Part shown: piece after piece, positions 54,296 to 64,000 of the stretch | Numbering within the stretch: the first letter of the stretch is position 1 | Layout of the letters: every line of letters starts with the position of its first letter | Assembly (NCBI GenBank): GCA_020809705.1 | Contig: CP085825.1 | Location: 5,022,001-5,086,000, forward strand | Direction of reading: 5' to 3' | Length of the DNA stretch: 64,000 nucleotides | Source: Calonectria ilicicola | Taxonomy: Eukaryota; Ascomycota; Sordariomycetes; Hypocreales; Nectriaceae | Translations under genes and position numbers: made by a program | Notes under the pieces: model-generated | Seen by the model: only the letters and a program-made list of their open reading frames with translations | Told to the model about the DNA's origin: nothing | Databases searched by the model: none

Positions 54296-57200
54296 TTAGA
54301 AAAGACCGTCAATCTCGCCGGTCTCAGTGTCGACATCGACATTGAGGTAACCAGGAGCGGTAGGTAGACCAGGGATGGTTTGGATGTCGGCAGCTAATGC
54401 ATAACTAAGGGTGGGTCAGTAAAACGGTTACAAGGTTTTCTAACACTTTTCTTCATTTTTTCCGGGGTAGACTTACAGATATCCAGCACCAGCAGCCATT
54501 CGGACATCACGAATGGGAATGGTGAAACCGGTAGGGGCTCCCTTCAGGTCAGGGTCGTGAGACAGCGAGTACTGGGTCTTAGCCACGCAGATGGGCAGGT
54601 TTCCGAAGCCCTGAGCGGTGTATGTGTCGACCTTCTTCTGGGCAAGCTCGCTGAATTCGACAGCAGCAGCACCATACATCTTCTGGCCGATAGCCTCAAG
54701 GCGCTCTTGCACAGTTCCGTTCAGGTCGTAAGTCAAGGTAAGCTCCTTTGGCTTCTCGCTGGCGGAAATAACTCCCTTGGCGAGGTCGACAGCACCCTTA
54801 CCGCCCTCAGCCCAGTGGTTGGCAAGGATAGCATCCTCAGCACCTGCGGCAATGGCTTCTTCGCGCAACGCGGCAATTTCTGCTTCAGTGTCGGTAGAGA
54901 ATTTGTTAATAGCGACAACGACGGGAACGCCAAACGACTTGGCGTTAGCAATGTGCTTCTTGAGGTTGACACAGCCAGCACGAAGAATCTCGACGTTCTC
55001 TTCCTTGTAGACAGGGTTGAGAGGAGCACCGGGGGCAATTGGAGGACCACCACCGTGAACCTTCAGGGCTCGGATAGTGGCAACAATTACGACAACATCG
55101 GGAACAAGACCCGAGGTACGGCACTTGATGTTGAAGAAGCGCTCGCCGCCCATGGTGAAGTCAAAGCCGGCTTCGGTGACTACAAAACCAGCCTTCTCGC
55201 TGTGCTCCTCGTCGGCCTCAGTACCAGCAAGCTTGAGAGCAAGTTTGTCGGCGAGGATAGAGCTCTGTCCAATACTGATGTTGGCAAAAGGTCCAGCATG
55301 GACAAATACGGGGGTGCCCTCAAGGGTTTGCATCAGGTTAGGTTTGATGGCATCCTTCATGAGGGCCGTCAAGGCACCGCCAGCACCAATATCATCGCAG
55401 GTAACGGGGTCGCCGCTGCGAGAAACGGCAACGACCATGCGGCCAAGTCGTTCGCGCATATCGGCCAAGCTGGTGCTGAGAGCGAGAATAGCCATACACT
55501 CACTGGCAACGGAAATATCGAAGCCAGTCTCACGAGTTTGACCCTTCTCAGTAGGAGCAGTGCCGACAGTGACACCTCGAAGGTGGCGATCGTTCACATC
55601 GAGCACGCGTCGCCAAGTGATGGTCTCGGGGTCAATGTCAAGACGAGCAAATCGGTGAATCTCATCCTCGGTAAGATCGTCAGGGTTGGTCTTGTCAATA
55701 CCGAGCTTCTTCAGGCGTCGGAACATGACAGGGGCAAACTGCCTCTTGCCGTTCTTAGTAGGCACAAGTCGTCGGTATAGAGGACCATCTTTCTGAGTGT
55801 TTTCATGGAAAATTCGGGTTTCAATGGCAGCAGCCAAAAGGTTATTGGCGGCAGTGATGGCATGGATGTCACCAGTGAGGTGCATGTTGAACTCATCCAT
55901 GGGAATGACTTGGCTGTAGCCTCCACCAGCAGCACCACCCTTGATTCCAAAGGTGGGACCTTGGCTGGGCTGTCGAACGTTGGCAAAAGCTAGGCGTCCA
56001 AGATGGGCACCCAGGGCTTGAGCGAGACCCATGGTAGTCGTAGATTTACCCTCACCCAGGGGAGTGGGGGTGATTCCTGTAACGACAACATAACGACCGT
56101 CACGTCGGTGTTCTAGTCTGTTCAGGAGGCTGAGATCAACCTTGGCCTTGTAAGCGCCATAAGGCTCTAGCTCATGAGAAGCAATGCCAACTTCAGCGGC
56201 AATGCGAGTGATTTGCTTGGGAGTTTGCTCTCGCGAGATGGCAATGTCTGATGGGACGGGGTTCTTGAGCTTCAGTGGGAGAGGGACAGTTGCTCTCTTC
56301 TTCTGGACTTCGAAGTAAGCAGTAGCAGAATCAACCACGTTCTGCATCAGCATGGCCACAGTCATAGGACCGACACCACCAGGGACAGGTGTAATGGCAG
56401 AAGCAACCTCAAAGGCAGCTTCATAATCGACATCACCGACCATTCGCTGGCCAGATTTCTTGGTGGCATCAGGAATGAAGTTTGTTCCAACATCAATAAC
56501 AACAGCGCCAGGCTTAATCCAGTCACCCTTGATGAACTGGGGCTGACCAATAGCAGCCACAACAACGTCGGCGCCCTTGACATGATCCTTGAGATCAACA
56601 GTCTTGGAGTGGCAGACGGTGACAGTGGCATCAGCATTTCGCAACAGGTAGCTCACAGGGCTTCCAACGATGTCGCTTCGGCCGACCACAACAGCGTTCT
56701 TTCCTTTCAGATCAACGCCAGCCTCCTTGAGCAAGTGCATAACACCCTTGGGAGTGCACGGGATGAAGTAGGGGTGACCACCTCGCTTGGCAAGCTCACC
56801 AATGTTCTTGGTGCCGAAACCATCGACATCTTTCTCATCAGCGACACATGAGGTGACGATATACTCAGAAATGTGGCCAGGGAGCGGCAACTGGACCAAG
56901 ATACCATTCACCGCAGGCTCGTTGTTCAAGCGGCGAATCTGGTCCAGAAGCTCAGGCTCACTGATGGACTCAGGAAGGTGAATCAGCTCACAATCAATTC
57001 CAGCCTATGGACAAATGTGAGCAAACTGGCCGCTGGGTTTCAAATTTACAAGCATATTTTTCTTCTTACCTCTTGGGCGGCCTTGAGCTTCATGCGAACA
57101 TAGGTGGCTATGAATGGGTTAGTGGAAGCTCGAGATAAGCAGGAAAAAAAAAGAAGCCTCGCAGGATGGCGGGGCAGGGTTCACCAACAAGAGTCAGAGC

Positions 57201-57417
57201 GGTCACCAACTAGAAATAAAACGAGTCAGTCTGGGTCACACGAAATCGGGGGGGTTTTTTTTTTCTCTTCCCGGAAAATGACAGGAAACTCACCTTGGAT
57301 GATTTTGAGACATGGCTTGTACCGGGGGTTAAGCTTCTGCTTCTCAGCAATCTCTGCACCAAGACGCTCGCGGATGCCCTTGGCGATGGCAGTGCCGTCG
57401 AGTTTTGTGGCGCCCAT
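54296..57417 (-). CDS. ade3: trifunctional C1-tetrahydrofolate synthase (MTHFD1/ADE3)
   Basis: Trifunctional C1-THF synthase: methylene-THF dehydrogenase, methenyl-THF cyclohydrolase and formyl-THF synthetase, supplying one-carbon units for purine and thymidylate synthesis. Exons 57294-57417, 57189-57209, 57070-57107, 54477-57004 and 54296-54404, total 2820 nt, 939 aa. The dehydrogenase/cyclohydrolase part (about 1-300) contains [31 protein letters not shown] (169-177) and [10 protein letters not shown]. The formyl-THF synthetase part (about 310-939) has the ATP-binding TPLGEGKST (375-383) and [19 protein letters not shown]. Protein starts [14 protein letters not shown] with no clear presequence, so the cytosolic form is favoured. 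Exon 2 is only 21 nt and its donor is the weak GTTGGT, but it restores the conserved VGDRSDSSTYVRMK. Confidence 0.96.
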
Positions 57418-59112
57418 GTCTGTAGACGTTGGATCCAAGTGCTGTGTCTGGGAAAAGACAGATGAGAGCAGCGAGGAGAGTCTGCAGGAAGAACGAAGAA
57501 AGGGGAGAGAGCCAGGGACGGGGTTGGCAAACGAGGAGGAAGAGCGGCGATAGCCCAAACTTAACAACTCGAAGGAATACTTGAACGAAAGGTGGGCCGT
57601 AGTGGGATGAGGGGCAGACCGACCAAGTCCGGGTCGCACCGCCGACCCCGGAGATTCGCACAACCGGAAGTCTGCCGATTTCGTGTGCAGCAATTGCCTA
57701 TGCCAGCAAGGTCTGGCCGCTGCATACGTGTGAGGGAGCGCGGCTACGGGCGACTCTGAGTGGCGCCGTGACTGGGGCCCAACTACATAATGCTCACGCT
57801 GCGACAACGCTGATCGCCGGCGTATATGTGCGCTACATGTGGTAAATTTTGTCGAAAATTGCCGAATGCCGGGAACCCGAGTTGGCATGTGCAATGTAGA
57901 CTTGGAAGCCTCTAGGCCGGAGACACGGGGTGTGAAACCGACCATGATTTTTTTCTTCTCTGGTTGCACCTATATGCTGTATTCAATATTCCGTCGCGGC
58001 TCGATATACCGCGCTCCGGGCTGGTGGAGACAATCGCGGTTCGGGGGTGCAAGCACCCAAGCTGCAGCCAACTACAACGGTATAGTGGTGTAGCCAGAGG
58101 CTGCTTTGGGATATCTTAGACGACCTCGAAATACCTTCCCGGATGCAAGCACGCGGATGGAATGTAAAAGTGAGAGACAGGCACAAAGAGGAGGGGGAAA
58201 AAGAAGGAAAAAAGGGAGAAAGGAAGAAGGAGGAAAAAAGAATAGTCAGCCGATACTCCAAACCAACCTCTATCTCAAGCAGAAAATGATAAATATTATG
58301 CTGTGTACAATAGAGACCATAGGCAATGAGATTGATGGTAAGCAAGATTTCAGATTGCTCGATACTCCCCCATCCTCCTAGACAACCGAAGACGAATCAA
58401 GTTGGTGACGTGATCATAGTCTTGGAACGGGAGACATGAACGCGATGGCGAGAAATTGGCAGTAGATGGTGAACCGGGAGATTAGGGTAGGCAACCAATG
58501 GTGAAACTTCGCGAAAATAACCAAACAAGGGTAATTGAGGCGGACGCCGGGCTCGGAATAGCTTCAATGTCGATTCATTACACCAGCATCAGGACAAAAT
58601 TTGGCTTCGGACAAAAGCTCCGAGGAATATAGTATTGATGCCTCAGGAATATGGTGTCACTTGGAGTCATAAACCGCACAAGACAAACCTCCTTATGACT
58701 CAAGAATCCGTCAGATACCTAGCTGCATGCTCGAGGACTATGGAATCCTTCCAGTATGACCCAGAATGCGAAAAATGAATCATTACGAGGCCGTCATCCC
58801 CAGGCAAAAGGCTCCCGGCGCTCATCAGGCAGAAGGCTTAGACGTGGATGCATGACATAAACCCAAAATTTGCACCTGGCTTAGAGTCATCGATTTAATG
58901 CGCACCGGCCCTTGCCATTTTTGGACATGGGCCTGAGCCTCTCAATCCGCCTCTCAACCCACCCACATTCTCGCGGGGAGCCAAGGAGGGGCCTCTGCCC
59001 CACCAAAACGCACAACCGCCAAAAATTCCATCGCGAAAGCCCTCGCCTTATAACCAGCCTTTCCCGAACTTGCCTCTTCCATCGACCCCCAGCCCACGCC
59101 TACGACGACATC
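57418..59112. other. divergent intergenic region between C1-THF synthase and eIF3i
   Basis: 1.7 kb with two promoters. It includes GGAGGAAAAAG-type purine tracts at 58180-58240 and C-rich leader sequence before eIF3i. No gene recognised. Confidence 0.5.
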
Positions 59113-60330
59113 ATGCGGCCCATTCTCCTTTCCGGGCACGAGCGTGCTCTCACCCAGATCCGGTATGTCGAAACCTCCTCGTCTTATTCCACACAGCCCT
59201 AAGCAGCCTCTTCTTTACGACCATTTAAAACATAAGCGCACACAAACACAGTTCCACGACCACTCCCCTCCCAGTCGCCAACTAACCCCCCACCTTTAGA
59301 TACAACCTCGATGGCGACTTGATTTTTTCCGTCTCCAAAGATCAGCAGATTTGCGTCTGGTTCTCCCACAACGGCGAGCGTCTTGGCACCTACCACGGCC
59401 ATGTCGGTGCTATCTGGACTGTCGATGTCGACCCCACCTCGACCATGATCGCCTCGGGTTCCGCTGACAACACCATCCGACTCTGGGAGGTCAAGACCGG
59501 CCGCTGCCTCAAGGTCTGGGAGTTCCCTACCGCTGTCAAGCGTGTTGAGTTCAACGAGGACGGCACCAAGCTGCTCGGTGTTACCGAGAAGCGTATGGGT
59601 TACCTCTCCAACATCGTTGTCATGGACATCAACCCCGACGTCAATGCCGAGCAGAGCGACGAGAAAGTCCTTACCATTGTCTGCGACGAGAGCAAGGCTA
59701 CTGTCGCTGGCTGGAGCAACCTAAGCAAGTACATCATTGCCGGCCACGAGGACGGCACCGTCAGCCAGTACGACGCCAAGTCTGGTGACCTACTGGACAA
59801 CTTCCCTATCCACGAGCTGAACCAGCCCATCGTTGATCTCCAGTGGTCTACTGATCGCACCTACTTCATCACTGCTTGCAAGGACAAGACTGCCAAGGTA
59901 TGCTATGCTCTTCCCTGAAGAACACTTGGAAAAATCACGCCGGTACTGATTATTATCCCTTCAGCTCATCACGGCCAAGGACCTCGAGGTCCTCAAGACC
60001 TACCCCGCCGATACACCCCTCAACAGCGCCACTATCACCCCCAAGAAGGACTTCGTCATCCTCGGTGGTGGTCAGGCCGCCATGGATGTCACCCGAACCT
60101 CAGCCCGTCAGGGTAAGTTCGAGGCCCGTTTCTACCACAAGATCTTTGAGGATGAGATTGGCCGTGTGCGTGGTCACTTCGGTCCCCTCAACACTGTCGC
60201 TGTCGACCCCACCGGTAAGAGCTATGCAAGCGGCGGAGAGGATGGTTATGTGCGAGTTCATCACTTCGACAAGGGATACTTCGATTTCATGTACGAGGTT
60301 GAGAGGGAACGAATGAACCGCATGCAGTAG
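59113..60330 (+). CDS. tif34: translation initiation factor eIF3 subunit i (TIF34)
   Basis: eIF3i, the WD40 subunit of initiation factor eIF3, which with eIF3b and eIF3g stabilises the 43S pre-initiation complex and scanning. Exons 59113-59162, 59300-59897 and 59965-60330, total 1014 nt, 337 aa, normal length. Starts [29 protein letters not shown]40 repeats are visible, e.g. [30 protein letters not shown] and [29 protein letters not shown]; the ends [19 protein letters not shown] and [18 protein letters not shown] are eIF3i-specific. First intron is 137 nt, second 67 nt. It is divergent from C1-THF synthase and convergent with ISWI. Confidence 0.97.
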
Positions 60331-60912
60331 ACACCTTCTTTTCCTGTGGGCTTGCATATAGTTCGGCGTTGGGGGACAATAAATCTTTGTTCAAGGGCAA
60401 AAGGGGGGAGGGGCAAAGAGGGACGGGTTTTGTAATTCATACCATCTCTCCATGGCTTAGGGAAAGGTCGAAAACGGGCGTGACAAGGCACGCCTCGCCT
60501 CGTTCAACTCGGGTTGAATACCAGCCATATACACAGACAGATATGCTGCTTTGTTTTATGCAATTACGATATGGGTCCACACGAATAACAAAACAAATAA
60601 AGGGAGAATCCAGAAGACAGGTTTCTAACTCTAGACTCGTTCTCATACCTAGCGGGTTACACACGCACATATACTGCTCCAATAGGCGCCATTCGCCTCC
60701 GAGGGCACCCTGTGAATCTACCAACCTACTTACATACCTACCTTGTTTCCACGTCTGTACATCGATGGTTGTGATTAGATTAATAACCCAACCTCGCAAA
60801 GAGAACAATGCCCACCTGTCAAAGACCCTTGACTTAAACAATGCCAAACGCCAAATCTATTCACTTCCCTCCATCGACCCGTGACCAACTAAATTATTGC
60901 AGCCTCGGATTT
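60331..60912. other. intergenic between convergent eIF3i and ISWI
   Basis: 582 bp of AT-moderate sequence, the likely 3' UTRs of both genes. No gene seen. Confidence 0.5.
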
Positions 60913-63900
60913 TTACTTCTTCTTGCCCTTCTTGCCCCTTGCCGAGCCACCCGTATTAGAGTTGGTGGATGCCACACTCGATGCTCGCGACGGGGCCGCT
61001 GAGCTAGCTTTGCTCGACTTAACAGACTTGACATTGTCAAGCGCCTTGTTCTGTGAATACCGTTAGCCTATGTTGTCAACCTTAAAAAATTTTTATCTCA
61101 CCTTGACGCCATTCTTGGCCTTCTTCTTTGCAGGAGCCATGCCTAAAATGCTGTCTTCGTCATTCTCATCGTCTGGTTCCCTCTTGGATTTGCCGTTGAC
61201 TCCGTTGGCCCCACGGGTGGGAGTGTCTTCAAACTCTTTAACAATGGTTGTAATCAATGTAGTGCAACGACGAGATAGCTCGATCGGCGTGCGGCTAAGA
61301 AAGAACCAATCGAAGCGGAAAAGCGGTGAATCACGGATGTCATCGCGCATCTTGTCATAAAGATTCTCCGAATCGATACCGTATTTATCTAGCATGACTA
61401 GCAGGAAACGATCTTCTTCCTCGGTATAGACTTTTTTGTTCGTCGTTGAGACTGAGTAGTTGATCTTGAGCTGTTGGAGAGGGACTCGGTATGATTGCAT
61501 CTTCTTCCTGAGTAGCTTCCGCTGGTGTTCAATCCGGCGGGTTCGCTCTTCACCATCTTCGATCGTCTTGATGTACTTGGGATAATCATGAATCTCTGTA
61601 TATCGCTGCCAGAAGACCTTGGAGTAAACTTTGATCTCGGAAGCGACCTTGCTATCCACCTCATTTGAGATTCCTTCAAAGTCATTGCGACCATACTTTC
61701 CGGAACCGTTCACAAATTGCTGAAAGTCTCGTTTGTTCCATTCACCGAAGCCCTGAAGAGAAAGCTTTTCCTTCTCCTCTCGTTCTTCTTCGGTCAGTGG
61801 CGTGGCATCGTCAATTTCCTGTTGCTCAATCGCTCTGTCGGCTTCGCGCTTCTCCAGATCCTCTTCGTCGCCATCCGGAAGCGGAACTTTATACCCAATT
61901 TCCTTTCGATAAAACGCCGTTTCCCTGTCCTGAAGCTCACGCAAGCGTGGTGGATAAAACTGATAATCATGGACAGGAACCTGCTTGGGGGCTCGGGGAG
62001 CCTTGGGCTTGGCGTCGGCCTTGGGATTGGGATACATCGTCTGTCTGAAGTACTTATCCATAGAGTACGATTGCTCCTTGCGTTCTCGCTTGGCAGGATT
62101 GATCCAAGTCATATTAATGTTCTTCTTTTCCTTGGCAAAATTTTCTCCGTTCCATTCATAGGCCGACTCAGATGTAAACTTTTGCAAGTCATCAATGCCC
62201 AGCTTCTCATACTTGGCATTCAATTCCTTGGTACGGTTTTCACCCCGGTTCAGAATTTCATCAATGTCGTCGTCGTCAATGTCACCTCCCTTTGAGGTCA
62301 TACTGCCTGTTGGTCCCTTTGACTGGAATACTTTCTCAGCACCATGCTGGATCATAGACAAAAGCTCATCCTTGTTGGCCGCCGCTTTAGCAGCAATCTG
62401 GGCACGGCCTTGCTGAATAACGAGCTGATCCAAGCGAAGCTTCTGGGCTGCACGCTCAAGGACTTTTTCCTCGATTGCGTTATCAGTGACAAATCTATAG
62501 ACAACCACCTGCTTCGTTTGACCAATACGATGAGCTCGGTCCATGGCCTGAAGATCTGCTTGAGGATTCCAGTCACTGTCATAAAGGATGACAATATCGG
62601 CGGTAGTAAGATTGATGCCTAAACCTCCAGCTCGTGTAGTAAGCAAAAAGACGAACTTTTCCGAGCCCGGCTTGTTGTATTCGTCAATGGCGGCAATACG
62701 ATCCTCGTGTGCGGTTCCACCATCAATACGACAATACTTGTACTCTCGGAAAACACAATAGTCTTCAAGGATGTCCAGCAAGCGACTCATTTGAGAAAAT
62801 ATGAGAACACGGCTGCCCTGCTTCTGCAGCCTCTTGAGCAGCTTGTCGAGAACTGCCATCTTGCCGGCGTTGTATACAAGATGCTCATCCGTTGTGTACG
62901 GGGGACCAGGTTCAGCGCCTTCAAACAGATATGGGTGGTTACAGCACTTTCGAAGCTGCATGACAATATTGAGAAGGCGAGTTTTTGACTCTCGTTTACC
63001 GCCAGCTCCGTTAACAGCATCAATGTCCTTCTCCAAAATTTTCTGGTACCACTTGATCTGCATTTCGGACATTCCCAGGTACACATTGACCTCCTTTTTC
63101 GGGAGCAAGCTCTTTTCCACATCACTTTTGACACGACGGAGCAAGAACGGTCGCAAAACACGGTGCAGTTGTTGCACAACGGTATCCTGGTCACGGTCTT
63201 GGCCCGAGAACCACTGGTCAAATGCTTCCGAATCACCGAATACATCAGGCAGAAGGAAGTTTAGCAGAGCCCAGAGCTCGTGCAAATTGTTTTGCAGCGG
63301 CGTACCAGTAATCAGAAGTCGGTTTCGGGATGTGAAGAGACGAATCACTTGGGATAGTGACGACTCTTCATTCTTGATTCGGTGGGCCTACAATCATGTT
63401 AGTGCATGTCAAAAGTGTATCAAATAGCCTCATACCTCATCAATAATAATATATTCCCAAGCAAACTTCCTCAAGTGGGCTTTCTCGCGCAAAACCATTT
63501 CATAGCTGGTAATGCAAACATCAAACTTTTCATCCACAAGGCGTTCATTAATAAGATTATGGCGTTCCTCCTTGGCACCTTGAAGAACTAAAACGTTGAC
63601 CTCGGGTGTCCACTTTGCAAATTCTCGTTTCCAGTTATCGAGCGTGGACTTAGGCACGATGACCAAGTGTGGGCCAGTGATGTCAACAATATGACGCAGG
63701 TAACCAAGAAAAGAGATTGTCTGGAGTGTCTTTCCTAGACCCATTTCATCGGCAAGAATACCTGAAATACCGTTCTCGTGAAGAGAAATGAGCCAGTTCA
63801 GGCCAGCAATCTGGTAGTCGCGCATTGTGCCCTGGATGAATGGGGGTGATTCTCGAAAAACGGTGTCGGCTGAACCACCATGCTTCTCGTCCTTGAGTAA

Positions 63901-64000
63901 TTCGGCATCTTCCTCGGCTTCGGTTCGTCGACGACGCTCGCTTGTCGCGCCACCTTGTCGGCCAGCGCCTTTGCGGCCCTTGGTGGACTCTACGTTCTGA
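60913..64000 (-). CDS. isw1: ISWI-type chromatin remodelling ATPase (5' end outside window)
   Basis: SNF2-family ISWI ATPase that slides and spaces nucleosomes. The gene runs off the right edge; visible exons are 63436-64000 (incomplete), 61102-63387 and 60913-61050, introns 48 and 51 nt. Present are the helicase motif I GLGKT ([18 protein letters not shown]), the DEAH box formed across the 48-nt intron ([15 protein letters not shown]), [15 protein letters not shown], and motif [15 protein letters not shown] ... DRAHRIGQ. C-terminally HAND, SANT and SLIDE regions follow ([36 protein letters not shown]). The tail is lysine/serine-rich and ends GKKGKKK. Whether it is the ISW1 or ISW2 ortholog cannot be decided without the N-terminus; the symbol is provisional. 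Confidence 0.95.

Noticed and set aside
54557..55780. A 407-codon plus-strand frame opposite C1-THF synthase
   Set aside because: Antisense shadow of the formyl-THF synthetase exon; no protein family.

Overview
The window is nuclear DNA of a filamentous ascomycete, most likely a Sordariomycete and probably of the order Hypocreales. Genes are split by short introns (47 to 243 nt) with GT...AG ends, usually GTATGT/GTAAGT/GTGAGT donors and CTGAC/CTAAC-like branch sites. Coding GC is moderate and the proteins are conserved fungal housekeeping families. I see no bacterial operon, plasmid, prophage, CRISPR or viral content. Fifteen protein genes could be placed. For every multi-exon gene that is complete in the window I joined exons by hand, and each joined CDS has a length divisible by three and an expected protein length.

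Layout: 1-7.5 kb is gene-poor. 7.5-10.2 kb holds a small conserved-looking protein and gamma-tubulin, both minus. 10.8-14.5 kb is a Nup2-type FG nucleoporin with a C-terminal Ran-binding domain (minus). 15.5-18.5 kb is an NBR1 autophagy receptor (minus). 19.9-21.0 kb is MYG1 nuclease (plus). 21-27.4 kb is gene-poor with microsatellites. 27.4-29.6 kb is a Btz/MLN51 exon-junction-complex protein (minus). 33.9-34.5 kb is a small orphan protein (plus). 35.0-37.7 kb is transketolase (minus). 40.1-41.2 kb is a Bmt6-type 25S rRNA methyltransferase (plus). 41.3-44.3 kb is a Sac-domain phosphoinositide phosphatase with an hSac2 domain (minus). 44.9-45.4 kb is SNU13 (minus), divergent from VMA3, the V-ATPase proteolipid (46.1-46.9 kb, plus). 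47.9-49.9 kb is ERG4 sterol C-24(28) reductase (minus). 50-54.3 kb is non-coding with two repeat structures. 54.3-57.4 kb is trifunctional C1-tetrahydrofolate synthase (minus). 59.1-60.3 kb is eIF3 subunit i (plus). 60.9-64.0 kb is an ISWI chromatin remodeller (minus) whose N-terminus lies beyond the right edge.

The genes do not form a biosynthetic cluster. They serve RNA biology (SNU13, Bmt6, Btz, eIF3i), nuclear transport and chromatin (Nup2, ISWI), cytoskeleton (gamma-tubulin), membranes and autophagy (Sac phosphatase, V-ATPase, ERG4, NBR1) and central carbon metabolism (transketolase, C1-THF synthase). Pairs are often divergent (SNU13/VMA3, C1-THF synthase/eIF3i) or tightly convergent (Bmt6/Sac, 100 bp apart).

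The least expected signals are non-coding. One is an 18-bp motif present five times (four exact counting one inverted copy, one with two mismatches) 1.2-1.8 kb upstream of ERG4; it contains TATACGA, the reverse complement of the yeast sterol regulatory element TCGTATA. The other is a 366-bp MITE-like element with 42-bp terminal inverted repeats. Two introns, in gamma-tubulin and in the Btz gene, are multiples of three without a stop and could be retained in the protein.
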